Under the pieces are notes generated by a model that saw only the letters and a list, made by a program, of their open reading frames with translations, searched no databases and was not told the origin of the DNA. Both the position numbers and the translations under genes were made by a program. This document shows positions 58,801-64,000 of a stretch of 64,000 nucleotides of DNA, piece after piece (within the stretch, counting starts at the first letter, position 1; each line of letters opens with the position of its first letter). Origin of the DNA: DASZQY01 sp036511595 (GTDB lineage: Bacteria > Pseudomonadota > Alphaproteobacteria > Rhizobiales > Kaistiaceae); assembly GCA_036511595.1 (NCBI GenBank), contig DATCBY010000019.1:37040-101039 (forward strand). The letters are read 5' to 3'.

Positions 58801-59550
58801 CTAGCGGGTGTTCTTTCGATGAGACCGTTTTGATTTTGCAAACCGCGGTCCTTGGACAGGGCGCCATTCGTGCTTGTATCCGTCGACATCCATTTCGAGA
58901 ATGTCGACGGCCGACTTCTCGAAGGCTTCGAGTATCGAATATCGGTCAAGCCCATTGATGCGCGAACCTAAGTAAATGCTCTTGACCACGTCGCTTGAGT
59001 TAACCGAGACTTGGCCGAGCGGTCCTAGGATGCGCCACTCCCGTTCGTACGCCCAATTGAATTTTTTCTGAGACAAGATCTTTCGCGCTGCCGCGTCAGT
59101 GCTCGTTGCGTCTTGGCCGCTTATGCGGGGGGGAACGTCATCGTAGCCCATACGTATCAAGTCCACGGTGTCTGGCAGCGCGCTGAGCAACCGACCTGCA
59201 TAGAATTCGATGCAAATCCCTGAATAGTTGCCGGCGTAGTGCGTCCACATCAATTCATTCTCTTTCGTGTCGCTCAGGCTGACGATTCCGACGTTCACTT
59301 TGCCCTGATAGATCTCACGTGCAATCCGTTCATAGTCGTCCCTCCGACGAAGAAGCCTGCTTGGGCTGTAGAAGCCTTCCATCGGGTCGTTCATCGTTTC
59401 GAAGGCGGCGCAGAAGAGGTATGGGGTACGAAGAGCTTCGATCTCCCGCGTTACTACCGGCCTCGGACGGCCGTCGTCACCGATCTTGGGTGCCAGTGAC
59501 CGATATCGATAGAGGTAGAGAGGAAGGTTAGGGGGAAGGAGCTGAGCCAC
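58801..59550 (-). CDS. DUF2971 protein
   Basis: This 249-residue protein has YLYRYRSLAPKI at the start, FETMNDPMEGFY, IVSLSDTKENELMWTHYAGNYSGICIEF in the centre and FNWAYEREWRI near residue 170. These are the DUF2971 landmarks (L-Y-K-Y-R, NDP-x-E, S-W-H-Y-G/A, K-x-x-x-W-x-Y-E-x-E-x-R). Function unknown; members are common in accessory DNA. The GTG start has GGAG 7 nt upstream. It ends 4 bp from tail-repeat copy C. Confidence 0.88.
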   Translation of the reverse strand: MAQLLPPNLPLYLYRYRSLAPKIGDDGRPRPVVTREIEALRTPYLFCAAFETMNDPMEGFYSPSRLLRRRDDYERIAREIYQGKVNVGIVSLSDTKENELMWTHYAGNYSGICIEFYAGRLLSALPDTVDLIRMGYDDVPPRISGQDATSTDAAARKILSQKKFNWAYEREWRILGPLGQVSVNSSDVVKSIYLGSRINGLDRYSILEAFEKSAVDILEMDVDGYKHEWRPVQGPRFAKSKRSHRKNTR

Positions 59551-59668
59551 GAACTGCTCCGTGAGTGTATGCCCTGCGGGCCGGCTCCGCGCAGGTTATC
59601 GATCGACTGAGCAGCAAGATACCTCCCCGTTGTCTACGCCCACAACTGCCGAAACTCTGCGAAGCTGT

Positions 59669-59716
59669 GATGGTGGCGGACGAGTGGGGAGCTCGGTCGA
59701 AGACGGGGTGCGGGTC
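59669..59716 (-). repeat. Tail-repeat copy H (degenerate)
   Basis: GGACGAGTGGGGAGCTCGGT then CGAAGACGGGGTGCGGGT matches the inner repeat core of copies C, D and E. It lies in the gap between the DUF2971 and DUF4238 genes. Confidence 0.45.
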
Positions 59717-59815
59717 AGTTCAGGAACTGCCAGGGTTTCATGATGTCGGCAAGCCACGCGACAAACGGTGTGACCTTATAGCTCGCGTCCGGTGCCATCA
59801 GAGGCAGAGTCGGAG

Positions 59816-60697
59816 CTACGCCAAAGTCGGGAAGAACGGCACTGCTTCCTTCCTGGTGCCGAAACGCTTCGCGATGAACAGCTCTTGCAATTCATTGTTT
59901 GCGTACGCAAAGCGGCGAGCGCGACTGACAACGAAGTCGTTGCTCCGCGTGACCAGCTCTCTCACGTTCGTGTCGACGAGCTTGTTGATCAGGCTCCTAT
60001 CGAAGGACGCGACGAAGAGATGTTTTGGGCTTATCGGGATAGCGAGCATTCCGGTCGGCTCTTGGAATTTGAATATCTCCAGCGGGCGATCCGAAGTGAG
60101 AAGCCGGTTAGGACCGTTTGATACGTCGAGTACTGCCCAGATAGCACTATTGATCCGTTTTCCGAGGATCTCATTGTCGATCGCTTTCGAGATGAGTCGG
60201 ACCTGAGCCTTCACCTCGGTGAGCGGGTCTCTTGCTGCGATGTAATCATCAAAGGTCGCAGGGTCGGACTCGTTGCGGATTTTTTCGTATTCCGCCTGGC
60301 TGGAGACGCCGGTCTGTCTCCAGAGTTTAAGAGCATGAGCGCGGAACTCGGACATTGAATCTGGATGGCGCATTTTCGTTCCAATGAGAAACCGCGACCA
60401 CGCGCTCCGCTGCTTCCCATCCAGCGACTTCAGTGCGCCCGCGAGCATCTTCTGAAGCACGAGGGCAGCATCGTTATCGGCGGACTTGAAGAACTCATCC
60501 TCAAGAAATTCCGCGAGCTCCGGTGGAAGCTCCGGAAATGAATTGAGGTGGCGCTCAAACCCGGTCGCTTGTGGACCTACTGGCTTTGGGATCAGCTTCC
60601 CTTGCTTCTGCGAATATTCGATGAGCTTCCCAGAGGGGCCTACCCACTGCTTGAGATAAAAGACCGGGACGAAGTGGTGGTCGCGTGACGGGTTCAT
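59816..60697 (-). CDS. DUF4238 protein
   Basis: This 293-residue protein begins MNPSRDHHFVPVFYLKQWVG, the hallmark of DUF4238 (H-H-x-V-P-x-F-Y-L-x-x-W), and later has LLTSDRPLEIF and MLAIPISPKHLFVAS, also typical. Function unknown; the family is found mostly on accessory DNA. The ATG at 60697 gives the family N-terminus; a GTG at 60715 is possible. Base composition is more A/T-rich than the core. Confidence 0.88.
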   Translation of the reverse strand: MNPSRDHHFVPVFYLKQWVGPSGKLIEYSQKQGKLIPKPVGPQATGFERHLNSFPELPPELAEFLEDEFFKSADNDAALVLQKMLAGALKSLDGKQRSAWSRFLIGTKMRHPDSMSEFRAHALKLWRQTGVSSQAEYEKIRNESDPATFDDYIAARDPLTEVKAQVRLISKAIDNEILGKRINSAIWAVLDVSNGPNRLLTSDRPLEIFKFQEPTGMLAIPISPKHLFVASFDRSLINKLVDTNVRELVTRSNDFVVSRARRFAYANNELQELFIAKRFGTRKEAVPFFPTLA

Positions 60698-60772
60698 GAT
60701 TGAGGGAATTAGCACACGAGCCCCGTTCAGTGGCTCCTCCGTGCATAGGCCCGATGGAGGGCGAAGCGAAAG

Positions 60773-60791
60773 CCCGCGCGGTTTGCGCGGG
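60773..60791. terminator. Hairpin upstream of the DUF4238 gene
   Basis: CCCGCGC (60773-60779), loop GGTTT, GCGCGGG (60785-60791). On the minus strand it is followed by CTTTCGCTT. It could terminate minus-strand transcription entering the DUF4238 gene. Confidence 0.4.
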
Positions 60792-60836
60792 GTTTGTGGC
60801 TGTCGCTGCTACTAGGCTATCGGGGTCGATGCAGCG

Positions 60837-60931
60837 CTAGTTCGTATTAGCTGCGGCTGTAGATGAGGCGACGGCGGGGACTGTCGTGCTGGCACTATAG
60901 TCGGGGACGAGTGGGGGAGCTTCGACGACCG
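60837..60931 (-). repeat. Tail-repeat copy D
   Basis: Minus strand reads APPLVPDYSASTTVPAVASS then TAAANTN-stop. It links copies B (TGTCGTGCTGGC) and C (shared 20-mer), showing that both are parts of one repeat. Confidence 0.6.
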
Positions 60932-61370
60932 GGAGCGAGCTTGTCGCGTCGGAAGTCGAGTTGCTCGTGCTGGTCGCGTCGGTCGCGGTTGGCGTCGTTG
61001 AGGCGGTGGGGGTAACGGGCGGAGTGGAGGACGAATTTCCGTTGTTTGGATTTCCAGAATTCGTGAGGTCAGGCGACGGATTTTGTGCGGATGCGCCACT
61101 CGAATTGGAGACGGAAGAGCTCACGGATCCTGTGTTGCCAGAGGCCGCGGCGGCGCTGAGGAGAGCCGCGAGTTGGGTCTTGGTGATGCAGACGGGGTTG
61201 GGGACGAAAGAGGGTCTGGCGGTCGGGGCCGCGAAAAACCGGATAGGATGCGGGTTGGCGCCAATTCCGCGCCCCTGAGGGAGGAAGAAATCATGGCGAT
61301 CTACATCACGCGGGGCAACTATTCCGACCACGCGTTCCAAGGCATGCTCAAAAAGTCTGAAGACCGGCAC
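60837..61370 (-). CDS. Ser/Thr/Asn-rich reading frame ending in tail-repeat copy D
   Basis: The frame is open for 177 residues, but only the part below about 61220 looks protein-like: PVCITKTQLAALLSAAAASG, a long Ser/Thr/Asn/Pro linker (SGNPNNGNSSSTPPVTPTAS and more), and an end LPVVEAPPLVPDYSASTTVP then AVASSTAAANTN. The upstream part is antisense to the GYD gene. It may be the remnant of the protein whose 3' end gave rise to the dispersed tail repeats. No family is recognised, and it lacks a credible start. Confidence 0.3.
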   Translation of the reverse strand: MPVFRLFEHALERVVGIVAPRDVDRHDFFLPQGRGIGANPHPIRFFAAPTARPSFVPNPVCITKTQLAALLSAAAASGNTGSVSSSVSNSSGASAQNPSPDLTNSGNPNNGNSSSTPPVTPTASTTPTATDATSTSNSTSDATSSLPVVEAPPLVPDYSASTTVPAVASSTAAANTN

Positions 61371-61511
61371 GACGCCGTCGAAAAGTTGATCAAAGCTGCC
61401 GGCGGCAAGATGTTGGCGCTGTGGTCTTCGCGGGGCCAGTCATGCCGGATAATGTGCAACGCGACGGTTGGGGGTCGCTTTAAGCCATCGTTAAAAGGGG
61501 ATTTCCAATGA
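61293..61511 (+). CDS. GYD-domain protein, C-terminally degenerate
   Basis: This 72-residue frame has the N-terminal half of a GYD-domain protein: MAIYITRGNYSDHAFQGMLK, then RHDAVEKLIKAAGGKMLALW. Normal members continue with G-E-Y-D and P-D motifs to about 100 residues. Here the frame turns into unrelated sequence after Trp45, while another frame holds a PDNVQ-like trace, so the gene is probably a decayed pseudogene. GAGG precedes the ATG, and its stop overlaps the cytochrome start (ATGA). Confidence 0.65.
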   Translation: MAIYITRGNYSDHAFQGMLKKSEDRHDAVEKLIKAAGGKMLALWSSRGQSCRIMCNATVGGRFKPSLKGDFQ

Positions 61512-61990
61512 ACCGGTTTTATCTCGCGGCAATCCTGAGCCTCGGGCTCGCGCCGGCCGCTCTCGCCGCCGACGGCGTCATCTCGGTCGAACGCGGCGCT
61601 CAGGTCGCCGTCATCGGCGGGTGCAACGACTGTCACACTGTCGGCTACAATGAATCCGGCGGCAAGGTCGATCCGGCGGCCGCCTTGAAGGGCAGCCCCG
61701 TCGGGTTCATGGGCCCGTGGGGAACCACCTATCCGCTGAACCTCCGGCTGACGGCAATCCAGAAGGCGACCAACGAAGACGAGTTCGTCGCGTTCTTGCA
61801 GAAGCTGCAAACCCGTCCGCCGATGCCCTGGTACAATGTCCACGCCTTGGACGAGAGCGACATGCGCTCGCTCTATCGCTACATCAGGTCGCTCGGCCCC
61901 CCGGGGGCCCAGGCTCCTGACGCGCTCCCTCCCGGCGAAATACCGAAGACCCCCTACATAGTCTTCGCCCCGCCGGTGATGCCGAAATAA
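61508..61990 (+). CDS. Secreted monohaem cytochrome c
   Basis: This 160-residue protein has a Sec signal peptide (MNRFYLAAILSLGLAPAALA) and a haem site CNDCH (Cys39, Cys42, His43). The segment PVGFMGPWGTTYPLNLRLT and the RPPMPWYNVHALDESDMRSLYRYIRSLGP end match cytochromes c of alcohol/aldehyde dehydrogenase or isoquinoline oxidoreductase electron chains. Likely axial Met lies in PPMPW. It is the best-preserved gene of this part of the accessory region. Confidence 0.88.
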   Translation: MNRFYLAAILSLGLAPAALAADGVISVERGAQVAVIGGCNDCHTVGYNESGGKVDPAAALKGSPVGFMGPWGTTYPLNLRLTAIQKATNEDEFVAFLQKLQTRPPMPWYNVHALDESDMRSLYRYIRSLGPPGAQAPDALPPGEIPKTPYIVFAPPVMPK

Positions 61991-62052
61991 AGGCGGCGGA
62001 TCGAGCGTGAGGCGCGCGGCGTCCCGGAGCGGCAGCGGCAGGAGCAACCGTC

Positions 62053-62437
62053 ATGCGGCGACTCATTCTCGTCGGAATGGCATTGCTGTGTGCCTCCCTG
62101 GCGGGCTCTCCCGCCGGGGCCGCGGCGAAGTAAACAAGCGGTATCCTCTCCGCCGCGGAACTGGCCGCTCTGCCCGAGCCGACAGTCGTCCAGTACGAAA
62201 GCAACGGCCTGTCGCTAAAGGCCTGGATCTACAAGCCGGAAGGGCCGGGCCCGTTCCCGGCCATCCTCTCCAATCACGGCAGCGAGCAGGCGCCGTTTCG
62301 CGACAAGGCGATCGCCGCGTTCTGGGTGAGCCAGGGCTTCGTCTTCTTCAAGCCGGTGCGGAGCGGCCACGGCGGCAATCCCGGTCCCTACATCGGCGAC
62401 GAAGCGACGGCCGCAGCCGGAAGAAGGGTGATGGCGG
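62053..62437 (+). pseudogene. Alpha/beta hydrolase (dienelactone-hydrolase type), inactivated
   Basis: From ATG 62053 the frame gives a signal peptide (MRRLILVGMALLCASLAGSP, then AGAAAK) and meets an in-frame TAA at 62131. The same frame then continues as a clear hydrolase start: LSAAELAALPEPTVVQYESN, LKAWIYKPEGPGPFPAILSN and the oxyanion-region NHGSEQAPF, then VSQGFVFFKPVRSGHG. Homology ends near 62437, before the nucleophile. The gene therefore has both a premature stop and a 3' deletion. Confidence 0.75.
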
Positions 62438-62514
62438 GTAGGCGGGGGCTAGGGGGGAGCTGGAGCGGAGAAAATTGTTTTGAGCTTCGTACTTCGCTCT
62501 CCGATCGATTCAGA

Positions 62515-62901
62515 TCACGCAACGACGGCGATGGCGTCGATCTCTACCAAAAGTCCGGGCAGCGCGAGCGCCGCAACGCCGATGAGAGTACTCGCCGGCG
62601 GCCTTTTAAGGTTGATGAATCGATCGCGCACGGACCGGAACACGGGCAAGAGCCCGGTATGGTAGTTCACAATGTACGTTGTCAGTTGCGCGATTGAAGA
62701 AAAGTCCGCGCCAGCTGCTTTGAGCGTCCCCGCAATGTTCTCGAAAGTCTGGACGAGTTGGGTTTCAACGTCGGCTCCAACGACGCCGGCGGGACCGACG
62801 GACACGTGACCGGACAAGAAGAGCAGATTCCCTTTGACGAGCATGGCCTGAGACATGCCCGGAGGGATCGTCTGCCCAATCGGATTGACGGGAGTCAGCA
62901 T
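62515..62901 (-). CDS. RidA-family protein lacking the catalytic arginine
   Basis: This 128-residue protein of the YjgF/YER057c/UK114 fold has PPGMSQAMLVKGNLLFLSGH, a central QLVQTFENIAGTLKAAGADFSS and the end LPGLLVEIDAIAVVA. The Arg105 of RidA (in P-A-R-S) is replaced by Ala (PPASTLIGV), so imine deaminase activity is unlikely; this fits the Rid4-7 groups. Glu in VEIDA is kept. ATG 62901 gives the family length and has GGAGAA 9 nt upstream. The frame is open to 62997. Confidence 0.85.
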   Translation of the reverse strand: MLTPVNPIGQTIPPGMSQAMLVKGNLLFLSGHVSVGPAGVVGADVETQLVQTFENIAGTLKAAGADFSSIAQLTTYIVNYHTGLLPVFRSVRDRFINLKRPPASTLIGVAALALPGLLVEIDAIAVVA

Positions 62902-63018
62902 AAATTGAATCTTCTCCGAGGTTGAGTGATGGCTGGCCGGGAGTACCGATTCGCCCACTAACTTTCGGTTGGCCGAAACGATAACACGCTCAAACAAGCC
63001 AGAGGTCCAGGCGCCAAC

Positions 63019-63117
63019 TCATTGGGCGGTGGAGGAGGAGGTGGCCAGAGCAGCTGTGGTTGCGGGGTGGTCGGGGGCGAGCGGGGGAGCGGGTTCGATG
63101 AGGAGGGTGCGGGTGGG
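63019..63117 (-). repeat. Tail-repeat copy E
   Basis: The most complete copy: minus strand reads PTRTLLIEPAPPLAPDHPAT then TAALATSSSTAQ-stop. It joins the PTRT-x-LIE part (as in C) to the SSTAQ end (as in A and B), defining the full repeat. Confidence 0.6.
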
Positions 63118-63214
63118 AGGGTCGAAATTGCGGGATAGTCGGAGATCTCACCAATAGGGCCGGCCTGAGGGCCGCCCTCGCCGATAGGTGCTGACGCTAT
63201 TCCCGCCGGGCCGA

Positions 63215-63379
63215 TCAGAGACCGGCGCTTTTGCGGGCGATTGCCGGGATATCGGCCCGACTGATCCGAAGCTCCGCGAGTTCACGATCGGAGCACCCGT
63301 CGAGTTCCTGGTAGGTTTGCCTGTACTTTTGCCGGTACTCTCGCCAGCTGCGATACGTCTTCACGATGGGGTTGGTCAT
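63215..63379 (-). CDS. DUF1127 family small protein (YjiS-like)
   Basis: This 54-residue ORF reads MTNPIVKTYRSWREYRQKYR and then QTYQELDGCSDRELAELRIS with RADIPAIARKSAGL. The end DRELAELRISRADIPAIA is the DUF1127 signature. These short arginine-rich proteins are common in alphaproteobacteria; some act in phosphate/carbon metabolism through RNA binding. GGCGCC precedes the start, without a clear ribosome site. Confidence 0.88.
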   Translation of the reverse strand: MTNPIVKTYRSWREYRQKYRQTYQELDGCSDRELAELRISRADIPAIARKSAGL

Positions 63380-63531
63380 GGTCGGCGCCTTTGATGCTCT
63401 CGTGGAACGAGCAACGCGAATCTAAGAGGCAATGTTTGACCGGAGCAGAGACAACCTAGCGGGGCTGCGATGCACGAATGTGCTGCGTCGCGGCATAATT
63501 TCGCCGTTTATGACGCACTGCATCAAATTAT

Positions 63532-63562
63532 GTGACGAGCTGGCTTTTTGACGAGCTGGCTT
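63532..63562. repeat. Tandem duplication of a 14-bp unit
   Basis: TGACGAGCTGGCTT occurs at 63532-63545 and again at 63549-63562, a 17-bp period, directly before tail-repeat copy F. Confidence 0.5.
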
Positions 63563-63600
63563 ATTGGCTGGTGGGTGAGGCGGTCGACGACGCTCTGGCT
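63561..63600 (-). repeat. Tail-repeat copy F (partial)
   Basis: Minus strand ends ARASSTASPTSQ-stop; the plus strand TTATTGGCTGGTGGGTGAGG matches the TTGGGCGGTGGATGAGG end of other copies. Confidence 0.45.
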
Positions 63601-63833
63601 AAGCGGAGGGCCACTGAAAACGATACCGCCCCAATCGAGAAGACTGAGGCGGCTTTGAACGCGAAACCGCGTCTTTCGTGTGCCGCCGCCTGAGGAGATC
63701 GATTTTGAGCGAAAGCCCAAGCGAGCGCGGCCTGTGTGAATAACGGCCTGCCAACCAAAAGGTTCAAATTGATTCGAAAGAAAACTGAAGGGGCTATCAG
63801 CCGCGGATGGCGAGGTTGAAGCGTATTGCCCAA
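63561..63833 (-). CDS. Hypothetical frame bounded by tail-repeat remnants F and G
   Basis: This 90-residue frame (formal start TTG) has one possible membrane helix (FKAASVFSIGAVSFSVALRLA) and ends ARASSTASPTSQ, a variant of the SSTAQ tail. Upstream it stays open through copy G to a TAG near 63923. The composition is unlike the core genes and there is no ribosome site. It is more likely a decayed remnant than an active gene. Confidence 0.25.
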   Translation of the reverse strand: MGNTLQPRHPRLIAPSVFFRINLNLLVGRPLFTQAALAWAFAQNRSPQAAAHERRGFAFKAASVFSIGAVSFSVALRLARASSTASPTSQ

Positions 63834-63915
63834 TAGGGCGGGGGTTGCCGCGACCGTCGCACGGACGGTAGTGGTCGCGGGGGCGTCGGGACGAGTGGGG
63901 AGTTGCGGGGTGGTT
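63829..63915 (-). repeat. Tail-repeat copy G (degenerate)
   Basis: CAATAGGGCGGGGGTTG through GTCGGGACGAGTGGGGAG matches the repeat core; the minus strand reads QLPTRPDAPATTTVRATVAA, and no stop follows. Confidence 0.45.
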
Positions 63916-64000
63916 GAGTGCGGCTACCGGCGGCGCGTGAGCGCGATGCCCGACGTGGTCGGGGCGGGCGTCATCCCTTTTTCCTAGCCTTCTGCTCCAA

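Noticed and set aside
61424..61438. Shared 15-mer GTGGTCTTCGCGGGG between the GYD gene and tail copy C
   Set aside because: The surrounding bases do not extend the match, so it may be chance in GC-rich DNA.
57709..63915. Integron-type attC sites between cassettes
   Set aside because: The tail repeats lack the paired RYYYAAC/GTTRRRY boxes and palindromic shape of attC, and no integron integrase is present.
54714..64000. Duplicated tRNA-Arg 3' end as an att site
   Set aside because: I looked for TTCGAATCTCTCCGGGCGC or its end downstream and did not find it in the window.
54714..64000. CRISPR array
   Set aside because: Repeats are few, degenerate and irregularly spaced; no cas genes are present and the nuclease lacks the Cas4 cysteines.
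63971..64000. Possible 3' end of a minus-strand gene (LEQKARKKG-stop)
   Set aside because: Only nine codons are in the window; too little to support a gene.

Overview
The window is high-GC DNA from an alphaproteobacterium, most likely of the order Hyphomicrobiales (Rhizobiales). This rests on a complete Caulobacter/Rhizobium-type tad/cpa pilus cluster, the order rpmH-rnpA-yidC-engB-argB-(HAD phosphatase)-dapD-DUF805-dapE, the block SRP RNA-dnaX-ybaB-recR, def/fmt/truA, and a DnaX without zinc cysteines. About 54.6 kb is ordinary, densely packed chromosome. The last 9.3 kb, after a tRNA-Arg gene, is a looser accessory region.

Layout. 1-3.9 kb: end of a retroviral-type aspartic protease, a phosphohexomutase, galactose mutarotase and a PhnD-like binding protein. 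3.9-16.2 kb: Tad (Flp) pilus locus. Two TadE/G-type pseudopilins and a stand-alone pilus N-domain protein are on the minus strand, divergent from flp, cpaA, cpaB, cpaC, cpaD, cpaE, cpaF, tadB and tadC; a minus-strand TadD-like lipoprotein closes it. TTAAC-type motifs lie in the promoter-bearing gaps. 16.3-18.9 kb: leucyl aminopeptidase, a MarR-like regulator and an NlpC/P60 peptidase. 18.9-27.9 kb: one minus-strand unit with two tandem oligopeptide-binding proteins, YejB, YejE, a small secreted protein, YejF and a GhrA-like dehydrogenase. 28-33 kb: cytochrome c, KdsB, CsbD, an AI-2E-type permease, a hidden DUF1328 gene, prephenate dehydratase and a CheY-like receiver. 33.1-33.8 kb has no convincing gene but many inverted repeats. 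33.8-43.2 kb: NudC, HIT protein, SRP RNA, dnaX, ybaB, recR, DUF924, a frameshifted secreted protein, RmuC, a hidden ArfA-like gene, def, a glycine-zipper lipoprotein, fmt and truA. 43.3-51.4 kb: the dap/arg/yidC/rpmH group on the minus strand. 51.5-54.7 kb: a cysteine-less lipoamide-dehydrogenase-like flavoprotein, a histidine kinase and tRNA-Arg(ACG).

54.7-64 kb is accessory: a frameshifted zinc-ribbon/HTH plus PD-(D/E)XK nuclease fusion, an overlapping trio (Cys-rich protein, membrane protein, HEPN/AbiU2-like protein), a cold-shock protein, DUF2971 and DUF4238 proteins, a cytochrome c, a RidA-like protein, a DUF1127 protein and several broken genes. They are separated by two degenerate repeat families. 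One (about 70-100 bp, eight recognisable copies) reads on the minus strand as the same C-terminal peptide, usually ending SSTAQ-stop. The other is a 90-bp repeat found upstream of two minus-strand genes. No integrase, CRISPR array or second tRNA end was seen, so the island borders are not defined.

The best candidates for something undescribed are the nuclease fusion with its divergent HEPN trio, the dispersed tail repeat, and the ArfA-like gene that carries two hairpins inside its coding sequence.
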